Of a stretch of DNA of 64,000 nucleotides, positions 35,781-43,910 are shown piece by piece (the stretch's first letter is position 1; each line of letters starts with the position of its first letter). This stretch comes from Clostridiales bacterium (GTDB taxonomy: Bacteria; Bacillota; Clostridia; Saccharofermentanales; Saccharofermentanaceae), in NCBI GenBank assembly GCA_017552455.1, contig JAFZPX010000053.1, forward strand, positions 62,001 through 126,000, given 5' to 3'. A program made the position numbers and the translations under genes. The notes beneath the pieces were generated by a model. It saw only the letters and a list, made by a program, of their open reading frames with translations. It was not told the DNA's origin and did not search any database.

Positions 35781-36229
35781 CAGAATATGCTCCCCAGAAC
35801 GATGGCCTTAGGAAAGACCTGTTTCATCTCTTCCCACTGAACGATGAACACGTCGGATGCCGGATAGCATAGCTTTGCCGACAGAGAGCCCTTATTGATT
35901 CTGTCGAAGGCCTCAATGAAGACCGTCTTAGCACCCATCATCTTGCCGATATAAAAGAACGGAACAGCGGGAGCGGCTCCTGCAGAGATGATGACATCAG
36001 GCTTCTCAGCCCTTAAGATCTTGACAGCTCTGTGGGTATTGATTATCAAAGCCTTGAGGCTTCTGTTCGACGGATAGTAAACAGGGTAAATCTTCTCGCC
36101 CTGAAGCAAAGTCCTTGAATCTTCTTTATCGAATGTAGCCCAGAACCTGTCTTTATCCTCCCAGAAAGGCTTGAGCATATATAAATGATCAAGATGCCCG
36201 CCGGACGAGCAAACCAAACAAACCTTCAT
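35780..36229 (-). CDS. Alg14/PssD-type glycosyltransferase partner
   Basis: A 149-residue protein from the ATG at 36229, with KVCLVCSSGGHLDHLYMLKPFW at its N-terminus and the SAGAAPAVPFFYIGKMMGAKTVFIEAFDRI segment typical of Alg14-like partners. In yeast-type complexes Alg14 anchors the catalytic Alg13 to the membrane; here the bacterial pair would do the same. I choose 36229 over 36262 because it gives the family N-terminus and a GGGGG ribosome binding site. It starts 29 bp after the polymerase-like gene. Confidence 0.86.
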   Translation of the reverse strand: MKVCLVCSSGGHLDHLYMLKPFWEDKDRFWATFDKEDSRTLLQGEKIYPVYYPSNRSLKALIINTHRAVKILRAEKPDVIISAGAAPAVPFFYIGKMMGAKTVFIEAFDRINKGSLSAKLCYPASDVFIVQWEEMKQVFPKAIVLGSIF

Positions 36230-36258
36230 AATCCCCCAAAGCAACACTCTTACGAGTG

Positions 36259-38202
36259 TCACTGATAATCAACATAGTAAAGGTCATAGTACTCCTGAAG
36301 CATTTCACCCCGATCTTCAGGACTCATATCACTATTACTTCTAGTATAGTAAAGCTCATTAGAAGCAAAATGCAAATAGTTATAAGTAAAACATTGTGTT
36401 AACAATGGAATTTGACAACTGTTATCAACGAGATCGTAAAGCCTGTCGAGCGTCTCATCGCTGTCACGGCTGACTGAAGAAGACAGTGAGGCAGCAAGAT
36501 CGATGCATCGTTCTGTCTCCTGCTCTCCCATTCCCTCTCTGACAAATACGCCGTATTCGAATCCGGCCGGGACTACGCCGTCCACCATGCAGGCGAACTG
36601 AACTCTATCGTACAGATCAGGATCATTAGTCTTAATGTCTTCAAGGATGCTGTAGATATAATCTCCGTAAACGGCAACCGCAGGGCACTCGCCTTCGATA
36701 AAGGCTTCAGAAAGCTCATCATAAGAGCCGTAAGCAATATCATCGCTTATCATCTCATCGAGATTCTCGATCCTTGTTATCATCTCACTGTCAGTAAAAG
36801 AGACTGCACCGTCAACATCTTCCATGTGATAAAGCCACTGCTCTCCCCACTCATCACCGAGCAAAGGGCTTAAGTAACAGTTAATGACCGTAAACTCGTT
36901 AGAAGCCGCGAATCCGACCGGATCGCCTTCATTCCAATTAAGCGGATCATAGATAATGACACTGTAAGACTCGAGAAGCGCCGGGAAAGCGTAGACACCG
37001 TCGTCGTAAGTAAATGAACCTATATCGGGAGCCACGTAAGTTAGATCTACGACCAGACCTTCGTCAGCAAGAAGTCTTCCAAGTCTGCAGTCAGCGATGA
37101 AAACATCAGGAATATGCTCTGCTCCCATAACAGCAATTGCCGTAAGATCGTAGTCTCTTATACGAGCCCTTTGGCGGACCTCGATATCAGGATGCGCGTC
37201 TTCCCATGCTTCAAGTCCGTTATAGACCTGCTCCATCGTATCCTCATTCTGATCAGTCACACCGATATCGACAGTGATATCACCGGGATTATTCGCAGCG
37301 CGCACCAAAGCACCCGTCCCCCATATGGCCAAAACCGACACGCAGAAGCATGAAAGCCAGACTAGTAGAGTTTTTCGCGAAGGAAGGATATCCTCAAGCT
37401 TCTCGTCCCCTTTTACACTGCAAGCGACAATGAATATCAGAAGCAGCAAAAGATATAAGACGATGCCGTTCATGGCAAGATCTACCGCGAACAGGCAAAG
37501 GGCCAGCATAGCTACATGGCATTTTCTCTTCCAAAGGAAGAACATAAATGCCGTCAGCAGCGTCATGACCGCAACGAAAGGAACGACGCCCCTCTCAAGG
37601 ATGCACCTTACATAAGCACTGTCCAGAATGAAGTACAAAGAGGAGACTGTCTCCCCGTATGAACCCTTGGTGACAATGTAAGTTCCGAATAAAGTGATGG
37701 GATACTCTTCGAATGCAAGCAGCCCGTAAAGAAGTCTGTCCTTAAACGTATTGAATCCTGGCAAAGCAAGCCAGAAGCTGCTTAACACACGGAAAGAGAA
37801 CACCAGAATGTAGTTTACCGCGCATATTATAATGAAGCCGAAGCGCATTCCCGACAGAACGCCGCTCTTAACCTTCCCGCCCGGAATCTTCTTAAAGTGC
37901 TTTAAAGCCAGGAATACAGTCAGAACCAGAAGAAGAACAAAGTCCGTCTTTCCTCCGCACCAGATCACGAATCCTGTAAGGCACGCATATCCTGCAAGGC
38001 CCAGGGGAGTTACCTTACCGTTCGTTATGACAGCGTATATCAGCGCCATCGTCAGAAGAAAACTCGTATAGGCAGTCTTATATGGGAATCCGAAGGAATT
38101 GCCGTGGTTGTTCTCGACCACTCCGGCCAAAGATAAGAAAAAAAGGGCAACGATAACCGCTACCCCCGCATAAAAGATCAACTTTAATGCTTTCTTCATC
38201 AT
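36259..38202 (-). CDS. Polymerase-like membrane protein fused to a C-terminal solute-binding domain
   Basis: A 647-residue protein with two unlike halves. Residues 1-300 hold about nine hydrophobic spans and resemble O-antigen polymerase/ligase proteins, with the late DSAYVRCILERGVVPFV segment typical of the large outer-loop boundary of Wzy. Residues 308-647 look like a family 1 extracellular solute-binding protein (MalE type): ITVDIGVTDQNEDTMEQV, HPDIEVRQRA, HIPDVFIADCRLGRLLADEGLVVDLT, YDDGVYAFPALLESYSVIIYDP, and AFIEGECPAVAVYG. The frame is continuous, so this is one gene. The binding half would lie outside the membrane. A likely role is repeat-unit polymerisation, with the extra domain binding the polymer or a signal; that is inference. 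The start overlaps the prfC stop by 4 bp. Confidence 0.72.
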   Translation of the reverse strand: MMKKALKLIFYAGVAVIVALFFLSLAGVVENNHGNSFGFPYKTAYTSFLLTMALIYAVITNGKVTPLGLAGYACLTGFVIWCGGKTDFVLLLVLTVFLALKHFKKIPGGKVKSGVLSGMRFGFIIICAVNYILVFSFRVLSSFWLALPGFNTFKDRLLYGLLAFEEYPITLFGTYIVTKGSYGETVSSLYFILDSAYVRCILERGVVPFVAVMTLLTAFMFFLWKRKCHVAMLALCLFAVDLAMNGIVLYLLLLLIFIVACSVKGDEKLEDILPSRKTLLVWLSCFCVSVLAIWGTGALVRAANNPGDITVDIGVTDQNEDTMEQVYNGLEAWEDAHPDIEVRQRARIRDYDLTAIAVMGAEHIPDVFIADCRLGRLLADEGLVVDLTYVAPDIGSFTYDDGVYAFPALLESYSVIIYDPLNWNEGDPVGFAASNEFTVINCYLSPLLGDEWGEQWLYHMEDVDGAVSFTDSEMITRIENLDEMISDDIAYGSYDELSEAFIEGECPAVAVYGDYIYSILEDIKTNDPDLYDRVQFACMVDGVVPAGFEYGVFVREGMGEQETERCIDLAASLSSSVSRDSDETLDRLYDLVDNSCQIPLLTQCFTYNYLHFASNELYYTRSNSDMSPEDRGEMLQEYYDLYYVDYQ

Positions 38203-39818
38203 TTTGAATGGATACCTTCGAACCTGAGCTTCATGTTCTCATTATGCTGAACGACCCAATCTACAGCCCACTCGGACTCGAACAGGACAACAGGCTCGTC
38301 GTCGCGGTCGAGAACGATCATGGATGTGGAAGTCAGCGTTATATCCTTATAGTCAAACGCACCTTCAGCATCAGACTTGACCCATCTGGCTATATTATAC
38401 GACAAAGGCTGTCTTACAATATCAACACCGTACTCCGTCTTAAGTCTGTACTCAAGAACGTCGAGCTGGAGGATACCTACAACACCCATTACAAAGGTCT
38501 CGGTTCCGATGTCAGGCTGCTTATAAAGCTGTACCGCCCCCTCTTCAGAAAGCTGCTCGATACCCTTCAGGAACTGCTTTCTCTTCATGGAGTCCTTAGG
38601 GAATACCTTCGCGAAATTCTCCGGCGCGAACACAGGGATCGGGTCGAACTCGAACTTTCTGTTACTTGAGATCAATGTGTCGCCGATTCTGAAGTGACCC
38701 GGATCGAAGATACCGATGATGTCGCCTGCGTAAGCCTGCTCTACGATATTTCTGTCCTGAGCCATGAACTGCTGAGGCTGTGCAAGAGTGATCTTCTTGC
38801 CAAGTCTCATGTGGTTTACTGTCATGTTCTTCTCGTACTTACCTGAGCAGATACGCAGAAATGCCATTCTGTCTCTGTGGTTCGGGTCCATGTTAGCCTG
38901 GATCTTGAAGATGAATCCGGAGAACATCTCGTCAGTAGGAAGAACATCGCCATTATCGTCAGAAACGTGGTGAGGTGCGGGCTCCGGTGCGATCTCAAGG
39001 AACTTCTTCAAGAAAGGCTCAACACCGAAGTTTGTGATGGCGGAACCGAAGAATACAGGAGTAAGCTGTCCTGCGAGAACCTTCTCGAGGTCAAACTCGT
39101 CTCCTGCCATGTCGAGGAGCTCGATATCGTTTCGAAGCTGCTCGTAGTGAGCTGCTGTCATGTGATCCTTAAGTGTAGGGTCATCAATACCTGAAGTGGA
39201 CTGAGTAACCATGGAAGCACCGTGGTCTCTGTTGTCCGCGTCAAATAGGAGAACTTCACCTGTTGCTCTCTCATATACGCCCTCGAAGTTACCGTCTGTA
39301 CCGATAGGCCAGTTGATAGGTGTGGATCTGATACCGAGCACCTTCTCGAGCTCATCTACGAGGTCGAACGGGTTCTTGGCAGCACGGTCCATCTTGTTGA
39401 TGAAAGTAAAGATCGGGATGCCTCTCTTACGGCAGACCTCGAACAACTTGATGGTCTGTGCCTCGACACCCTTCGCGCCGTCAAGGAGCATGACTGCAGC
39501 ATCGGCAGCGCACAGTGTACGGTATGTATCCTCAGAGAAGTCCTGGTGTCCGGGAGTATCAAGTATGTTGATGCAGTATCCGTCGTACTCGAACTGCATT
39601 ACGGAAGACGTAACGGAGATGCCTCTCTGCTTCTCGATCTCCATCCAGTCGGATGTAGCGTGGCGCGAAGCTTTTCGAGCTTTAACAGAACCTGCGAGGT
39701 GGATGGCACCTCCGTAGAGCAGGAGCTTCTCAGTCATAGTTGTCTTACCCGCGTCAGGGTGCGATATGATCGCGAATGTTCTTCTTCTCTTTATCTGTTC
39801 GACATCAGTCAGAGCCAT
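38199..39818 (-). CDS. prfC: Peptide chain release factor 3
   Basis: Translational GTPase that removes RF1/RF2 from the ribosome after release. The G-domain has the P-loop AIISHPDAGKTTMTEKLLL, the switch region EKQRGISVTSSVMQFEYDGYCINILDTPGHQDFSEDTYRTL and NKMD. The 539 residues are normal for RF3, and the C-terminal QFMAQDRNIVEQAYAGDIIGIFDPGHFRIGDTL and later domains are present. It is a housekeeping gene placed directly before the surface-polysaccharide cluster with an ATGA overlap, so termination factor and polymer genes probably share a transcript. Confidence 0.96.
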   Translation of the reverse strand: MALTDVEQIKRRRTFAIISHPDAGKTTMTEKLLLYGGAIHLAGSVKARKASRHATSDWMEIEKQRGISVTSSVMQFEYDGYCINILDTPGHQDFSEDTYRTLCAADAAVMLLDGAKGVEAQTIKLFEVCRKRGIPIFTFINKMDRAAKNPFDLVDELEKVLGIRSTPINWPIGTDGNFEGVYERATGEVLLFDADNRDHGASMVTQSTSGIDDPTLKDHMTAAHYEQLRNDIELLDMAGDEFDLEKVLAGQLTPVFFGSAITNFGVEPFLKKFLEIAPEPAPHHVSDDNGDVLPTDEMFSGFIFKIQANMDPNHRDRMAFLRICSGKYEKNMTVNHMRLGKKITLAQPQQFMAQDRNIVEQAYAGDIIGIFDPGHFRIGDTLISSNRKFEFDPIPVFAPENFAKVFPKDSMKRKQFLKGIEQLSEEGAVQLYKQPDIGTETFVMGVVGILQLDVLEYRLKTEYGVDIVRQPLSYNIARWVKSDAEGAFDYKDITLTSTSMIVLDRDDEPVVLFESEWAVDWVVQHNENMKLRFEGIHSK

Positions 39819-39829
39819 TAGTTCTTACC

Positions 39830-40630
39830 TCAGATTGAAAATGTTTTTAGATAGCCGGCGATGGTACCGACGTAAGCGGAGACGGAAGTTCCGAAGAGCC
39901 TCTCTCCGACACAAAGGCTGATTATAATACAAATCGACAGAATAGGCACTACCGGCTTTTTGCGGCCTGTAGCAAGCCAGATAATAAGCGTGAGTGCAAG
40001 TGCTGCCGCACCTTCCCAAAGGCCGGTATAAAGCATATATACAGCTACGAGCTTGATGAGCTTGCTGTCGATGCCCTTCTTCTTTGCAGAAGTTCTTGCG
40101 TAGGAGTACATCATCATGCCGCCTGCGAAGAGCACACAAGCGATAACGCCGTCTGCCGTGTACATCTTCATCTCGGGTACGAAAGGAAGAGCGCCGATCC
40201 ATACAGCGAGGATAGCCGTTGTGAATCCTTCATGTACTACCTTGCCGTCAATATCGCAGAAAGAGATGCCCATCATGAGCATGGCAAGAAGAAGGTTACG
40301 TACCATTACAACATCGATGTAGCCGTGAGCAATTACTACCGCAACGAAAACAACGCCCAGCAACACCTCGGAGATCAGGCATCTGATCGGCACCTTGGAA
40401 CCGCAGTAGCGGCACTTACCGCCAAGTGCGATATAGGAGATTACCGGGAAAAGGTCTGCTGTACCCAGCTGATGACCGCATGTGTCACAGTGGGAGAAAC
40501 CGCGTGTCCAGTCCTCGCCTGCAAGAACTCTTCCTGCAGTACAGGTAATGAAGCTTGCAAGTACCGTACCGAATATGAATGCCAGTACTATCGTAAAGAC
40601 TGCAATGTATGTTATCTCAAAAAGCGGCAC
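39830..40630 (-). CDS. Type 4 prepilin peptidase (A24 family)
   Basis: Membrane aspartic protease that would cleave and methylate type IV prepilins or similar precursors. The 266 residues show an N-terminal hydrophobic span, two CxxC pairs (Cys48/51, Cys73/76) of the cytosolic methylase-type domain, and six to seven further spans. The first Asp is in CDIDGKV (Asp126/128). The second, normally GxGD, appears to be GIDSKLIKL (Asp188), a departure. No pilin or secretion ATPase gene is in the window, so its targets are elsewhere. It lies 11 bp before prfC and 18 bp after the symporter gene. Confidence 0.75.
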   Translation of the reverse strand: MPLFEITYIAVFTIVLAFIFGTVLASFITCTAGRVLAGEDWTRGFSHCDTCGHQLGTADLFPVISYIALGGKCRYCGSKVPIRCLISEVLLGVVFVAVVIAHGYIDVVMVRNLLLAMLMMGISFCDIDGKVVHEGFTTAILAVWIGALPFVPEMKMYTADGVIACVLFAGGMMMYSYARTSAKKKGIDSKLIKLVAVYMLYTGLWEGAAALALTLIIWLATGRKKPVVPILSICIIISLCVGERLFGTSVSAYVGTIAGYLKTFSI

Positions 40631-40648
40631 CTTATTGTCCTCCCTTTA

Positions 40649-42217
40649 TCAGTCGAGATTAGGATCTTCTGCCAAAGCCTTAGCGTTCTCAGCATTGATC
40701 TTGGGATCATAAGAAAGCACAGGCTCGACACTCTTGTCACCCTTGATCCTTCTGGCGATATAGTTGTCTGTGATCTTCTTAACAAGCGGGCTCATGGCGA
40801 GTACGCCGATGAGGTTCGGGATCATCATCATTCCGTTGAACGTATCGGAGATATCCCATGCGATGGAAGATGTCATAAGAGCACCGGACAGAACGAGAAG
40901 AACGAAGAAGATCCTGTAGATCTTCGTAGCGATAGGAGCATGCTTACCGGCAAGATACTCGACTGCCTTGGAACCGTACTGTGACCAGCCGAGGACTGTT
41001 GTGAACGCGAATACGAGGATCGCGAGAGCAACGAACATACGGCCGAGATTTACGTCACCGAACTTAAATACGGAATTAAATGCATCTGCAACGAGGAGTG
41101 CATCTGACTCTGTCTCGATATCACCTGTCGTAAGATTGATAACGCCGGATGTAAGAACTACGAGAGCTGTCATTGTACAAACGATGATAGTATCTGCGAA
41201 CACCTCGAAGATACCCCACAGGCCCTGCTTAACAGGCTCCTTAACGTTGGAGTTACTGTGAACCATAACGGATGAACCGAGACCTGCCTCGTTGGAGAAG
41301 ACACCTCTCTTACATCCCTGAGTGATGATCGTCTTGAATGCAATACCTGTAGCACCGCCCCATACAGCAGGAGCATTGAAAGCACCTGAGAAGATAGCAG
41401 CGAATGCAGGTCCGATCTGATCGAAGTTTACAAGGATGATTGTGATCGAACCGCAAAGGAAGATAAGAACCATGACAGGAACAATCTTCTCGGCTACGTT
41501 CGCGATTCTCTGAAGGCCTCCGATGACAACAACACCGACAAGCACCATGAGGACGATACCTACGATGAGCATGTACAGTGTGATGTCAGTTTCGTTAGAT
41601 GTATAAAGAACCCTGCTCGATAAAGCCTTGATATCGAATGAGGATGTGAAGTTAAGGACGATCTTGTTGACCTGTCCCATGTTACCGATACCGAAAGAAG
41701 CGAGTGTGGCGCAGATCGCGAAGATGATCGCAAGCACGCGGCCGACCTTCTTCATATGAGGATAGCTTCCGAGCCCGTCCTGGAGGTAGTACATAGCACC
41801 GCCGGACCACTCGTCAGCATGGTTCTTACGTCTGAAGTAAATACCGAGGATGTTCTCGGAATAGTTCGTCATCATACCGAAGATAGCTGCGAACCACATC
41901 CAGAATACAGCACCCGGACCTCCTGTGATGATCGCTGCAGATACACCTGCGATGTTACCTACACCGACCGTCGCGGCAAGAGCTGTGCAAAGAGCCTGGA
42001 ACTGCGAGATAGTCGCCTTGTCTTCCGTATGACCGATAACGTTCTTATTGAGCATGGAACCGATGGTCTTCTTCCACCAGTGTCCGATGTGTGTGAACTG
42101 GAACCCCTTCGTAAGGATCGTCATCAGGATACCCGTGATGATAAGCATCCAGACACCTGTCTTGGTCCAGACGAATGAGTTTACTGCGTCGTTAATACGC
42201 GCCAAAAGATCAAGCAT
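40649..42217 (-). CDS. Alanine:cation symporter (AGCS family)
   Basis: Integral membrane protein of 522 residues with about eleven spans that imports alanine (or glycine) with sodium ions. Family signatures are seen in FQFTHIGHWWKKTIGSM, CTALAATVGVGNIAGVSAAI, GGPGAVFWMWFAAIFGMMTNYSENILGIYFR and ITQGCKRGVFSNEAGLGSS. The EGAGLGSS-type motif carries residues that contact the substrate in related proteins. It sits in a housekeeping run with carB, thrC and prfC, and no regulator is seen. Confidence 0.93.
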   Translation of the reverse strand: MLDLLARINDAVNSFVWTKTGVWMLIITGILMTILTKGFQFTHIGHWWKKTIGSMLNKNVIGHTEDKATISQFQALCTALAATVGVGNIAGVSAAIITGGPGAVFWMWFAAIFGMMTNYSENILGIYFRRKNHADEWSGGAMYYLQDGLGSYPHMKKVGRVLAIIFAICATLASFGIGNMGQVNKIVLNFTSSFDIKALSSRVLYTSNETDITLYMLIVGIVLMVLVGVVVIGGLQRIANVAEKIVPVMVLIFLCGSITIILVNFDQIGPAFAAIFSGAFNAPAVWGGATGIAFKTIITQGCKRGVFSNEAGLGSSVMVHSNSNVKEPVKQGLWGIFEVFADTIIVCTMTALVVLTSGVINLTTGDIETESDALLVADAFNSVFKFGDVNLGRMFVALAILVFAFTTVLGWSQYGSKAVEYLAGKHAPIATKIYRIFFVLLVLSGALMTSSIAWDISDTFNGMMMIPNLIGVLAMSPLVKKITDNYIARRIKGDKSVEPVLSYDPKINAENAKALAEDPNLD

Positions 42218-42242
42218 TAATGCCCTCCAAATTTACATGCTG

Positions 42243-43895
42243 TTATGCATTTTCTTTCAGTATTTTCTTACGCTCATACATGAGCTTGTCGGCAGCCTTC
42301 TCCGCTTCTTCAAGAGAATCCTTTCCGGGAACATACACAGACTTGCCGTGTGCGATCTGCAAAGGTACGGGAAGCTCATTGTTCTCGTTATATTCCTTCA
42401 CTTTCTTCTCGAAAACCTTAATTCCCTCCTCAAAGTGCTCTTCACACTTCTTCCCTTCAAGCACAACAAAGAACTCGTCGCCGCCGATGCGGAAACACTT
42501 TCCGTATTCGCTGAAGGAGTCGGAGATGATAGTGGCCGCGGCGATTATATAACGGTCACCTTCCGCGTGTCCATAATTATCGTTAACCTTCTTAAGGAAG
42601 TTGATATCAAACTGGATGACAATATATTTCCCGCTTACAGCCTTATTGATCTCATCCTCAGTCTCAGTAAAGGCAAGTCTGTTATAAAGGCCGGTAAGTC
42701 CGTCTTCGTGAGCAAGCTTGTCCTTGATCTCAGCCTGTGCACTCTTCCTTGTGATGCTTAAGAACAGGGAAAGTTCATATGCCGTAAAGACAATGACGAA
42801 GTAGAACAGACCTAATCTTGTAAACATCGATGAATCAGATGATTTGAACATATAGTATCTGATCAGGTCGAGAATACCTGCAGCGATAAGAACTCCGAAC
42901 GCCGCGAACAGTACCATAAGATTCTTCTCTACCTTCTTCGCCTTCTTCAAAGATTTGACGACCATGTACGCGATCAGACATATGCCGATACCGATGATGA
43001 TATGAGTTACGATGAGAACATCACTATAGTCTCTGCCTAGTCCGAGAACCCAAATGAATGTACCTACAGTATTGATGCCGACCAAAGAGATCATTATCTT
43101 CGGAATCATTGAATCAAGCTGCTTTGTGACAGAAGCTACAAACACGATTACAGGGATCGGAAGGAGTATCAGACACAGATAATCCATAACTCTTACGATC
43201 GCAGGATTCTCACTTATAAGCTGAGGGATTCTGGAGCCCGAGCTTGTCCAAAGAGCAAGGATTACCGCTATCGCACCAAGCGATACAGTCTCTATGATCC
43301 TTCCTGTTTCTTTGTTCAGAATGAATCCGATTATGATCAATGATACTCCGAGAACCATGATAACAAAGCACTCAAGGTAGCTTGCAAAGTTCTTGGCAAC
43401 CGTGGATCTTACGAATGCTGCACCTTCCTGAATCTTCATGTAGTGGAAAGTCGTAGTATTCTCAGGATACAAAGACTCATAAGTGATACTGAGCTTGGAA
43501 TCCGATTCAAGAACCGGAAGGTCAACTGCATGTATGCACTCACCGTAATAATCACCGTATATTCTGAGCAGATCCGGATGGAAATCATAGATGATCATAT
43601 TATCCAGATAAACAGTAAAGAACAGACTTCTGCTCTCAAAGCAAAGGTCTGCTCCTCTTACCTGTTCAGGTGATACTGTCTTTGTAATAGTGGCTCCTTC
43701 AGGCGCATACCTTAAGTCGGCAAAGTCGACCGGGGTACCGTCTTCGTAGGTCCAACCGTCAGAGAAGACCTCATCCTTGGGATTCACATTTCCTCCGTCA
43801 AGTTTATATGTGAAGAGGAAGAATATGAATATTCCAAGGATGACACAGATTGTCAGATTAAGATCAATCAGTAACCTTCTTCTCATACCGGTCAT
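42243..43895 (-). CDS. Membrane diguanylate cyclase (GGDEF)
   Basis: A 550-residue sensor. Residues 11-30 form a first span, 35-165 an outer beta-rich domain, and about 170-380 seven hydrophobic spans (7TMR type). The GGDEF domain spans 385-545, with the intact catalytic motif GGDEF at 471-475 and HAEGDRYI at 443-450. There is no RxxD inhibitory site five residues before GGDEF (the residues are SEYG), so c-di-GMP feedback inhibition is not expected. It is likely to make c-di-GMP for surface or polysaccharide control. It follows carB by 15 bp and precedes the symporter by 25 bp. The signal it senses is unknown. Confidence 0.9.
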   Translation of the reverse strand: MTGMRRRLLIDLNLTICVILGIFIFFLFTYKLDGGNVNPKDEVFSDGWTYEDGTPVDFADLRYAPEGATITKTVSPEQVRGADLCFESRSLFFTVYLDNMIIYDFHPDLLRIYGDYYGECIHAVDLPVLESDSKLSITYESLYPENTTTFHYMKIQEGAAFVRSTVAKNFASYLECFVIMVLGVSLIIIGFILNKETGRIIETVSLGAIAVILALWTSSGSRIPQLISENPAIVRVMDYLCLILLPIPVIVFVASVTKQLDSMIPKIMISLVGINTVGTFIWVLGLGRDYSDVLIVTHIIIGIGICLIAYMVVKSLKKAKKVEKNLMVLFAAFGVLIAAGILDLIRYYMFKSSDSSMFTRLGLFYFVIVFTAYELSLFLSITRKSAQAEIKDKLAHEDGLTGLYNRLAFTETEDEINKAVSGKYIVIQFDINFLKKVNDNYGHAEGDRYIIAAATIISDSFSEYGKCFRIGGDEFFVVLEGKKCEEHFEEGIKVFEKKVKEYNENNELPVPLQIAHGKSVYVPGKDSLEEAEKAADKLMYERKKILKENA

Positions 43896-43910
43896 CTGTA
43901 AGCTTTATGC

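Noticed and set aside
36259..38202. Two separate genes joined by error
   Set aside because: A single frame without stop or frameshift covers both halves and no start with a ribosome binding site is seen at the boundary, so I treat it as one gene.
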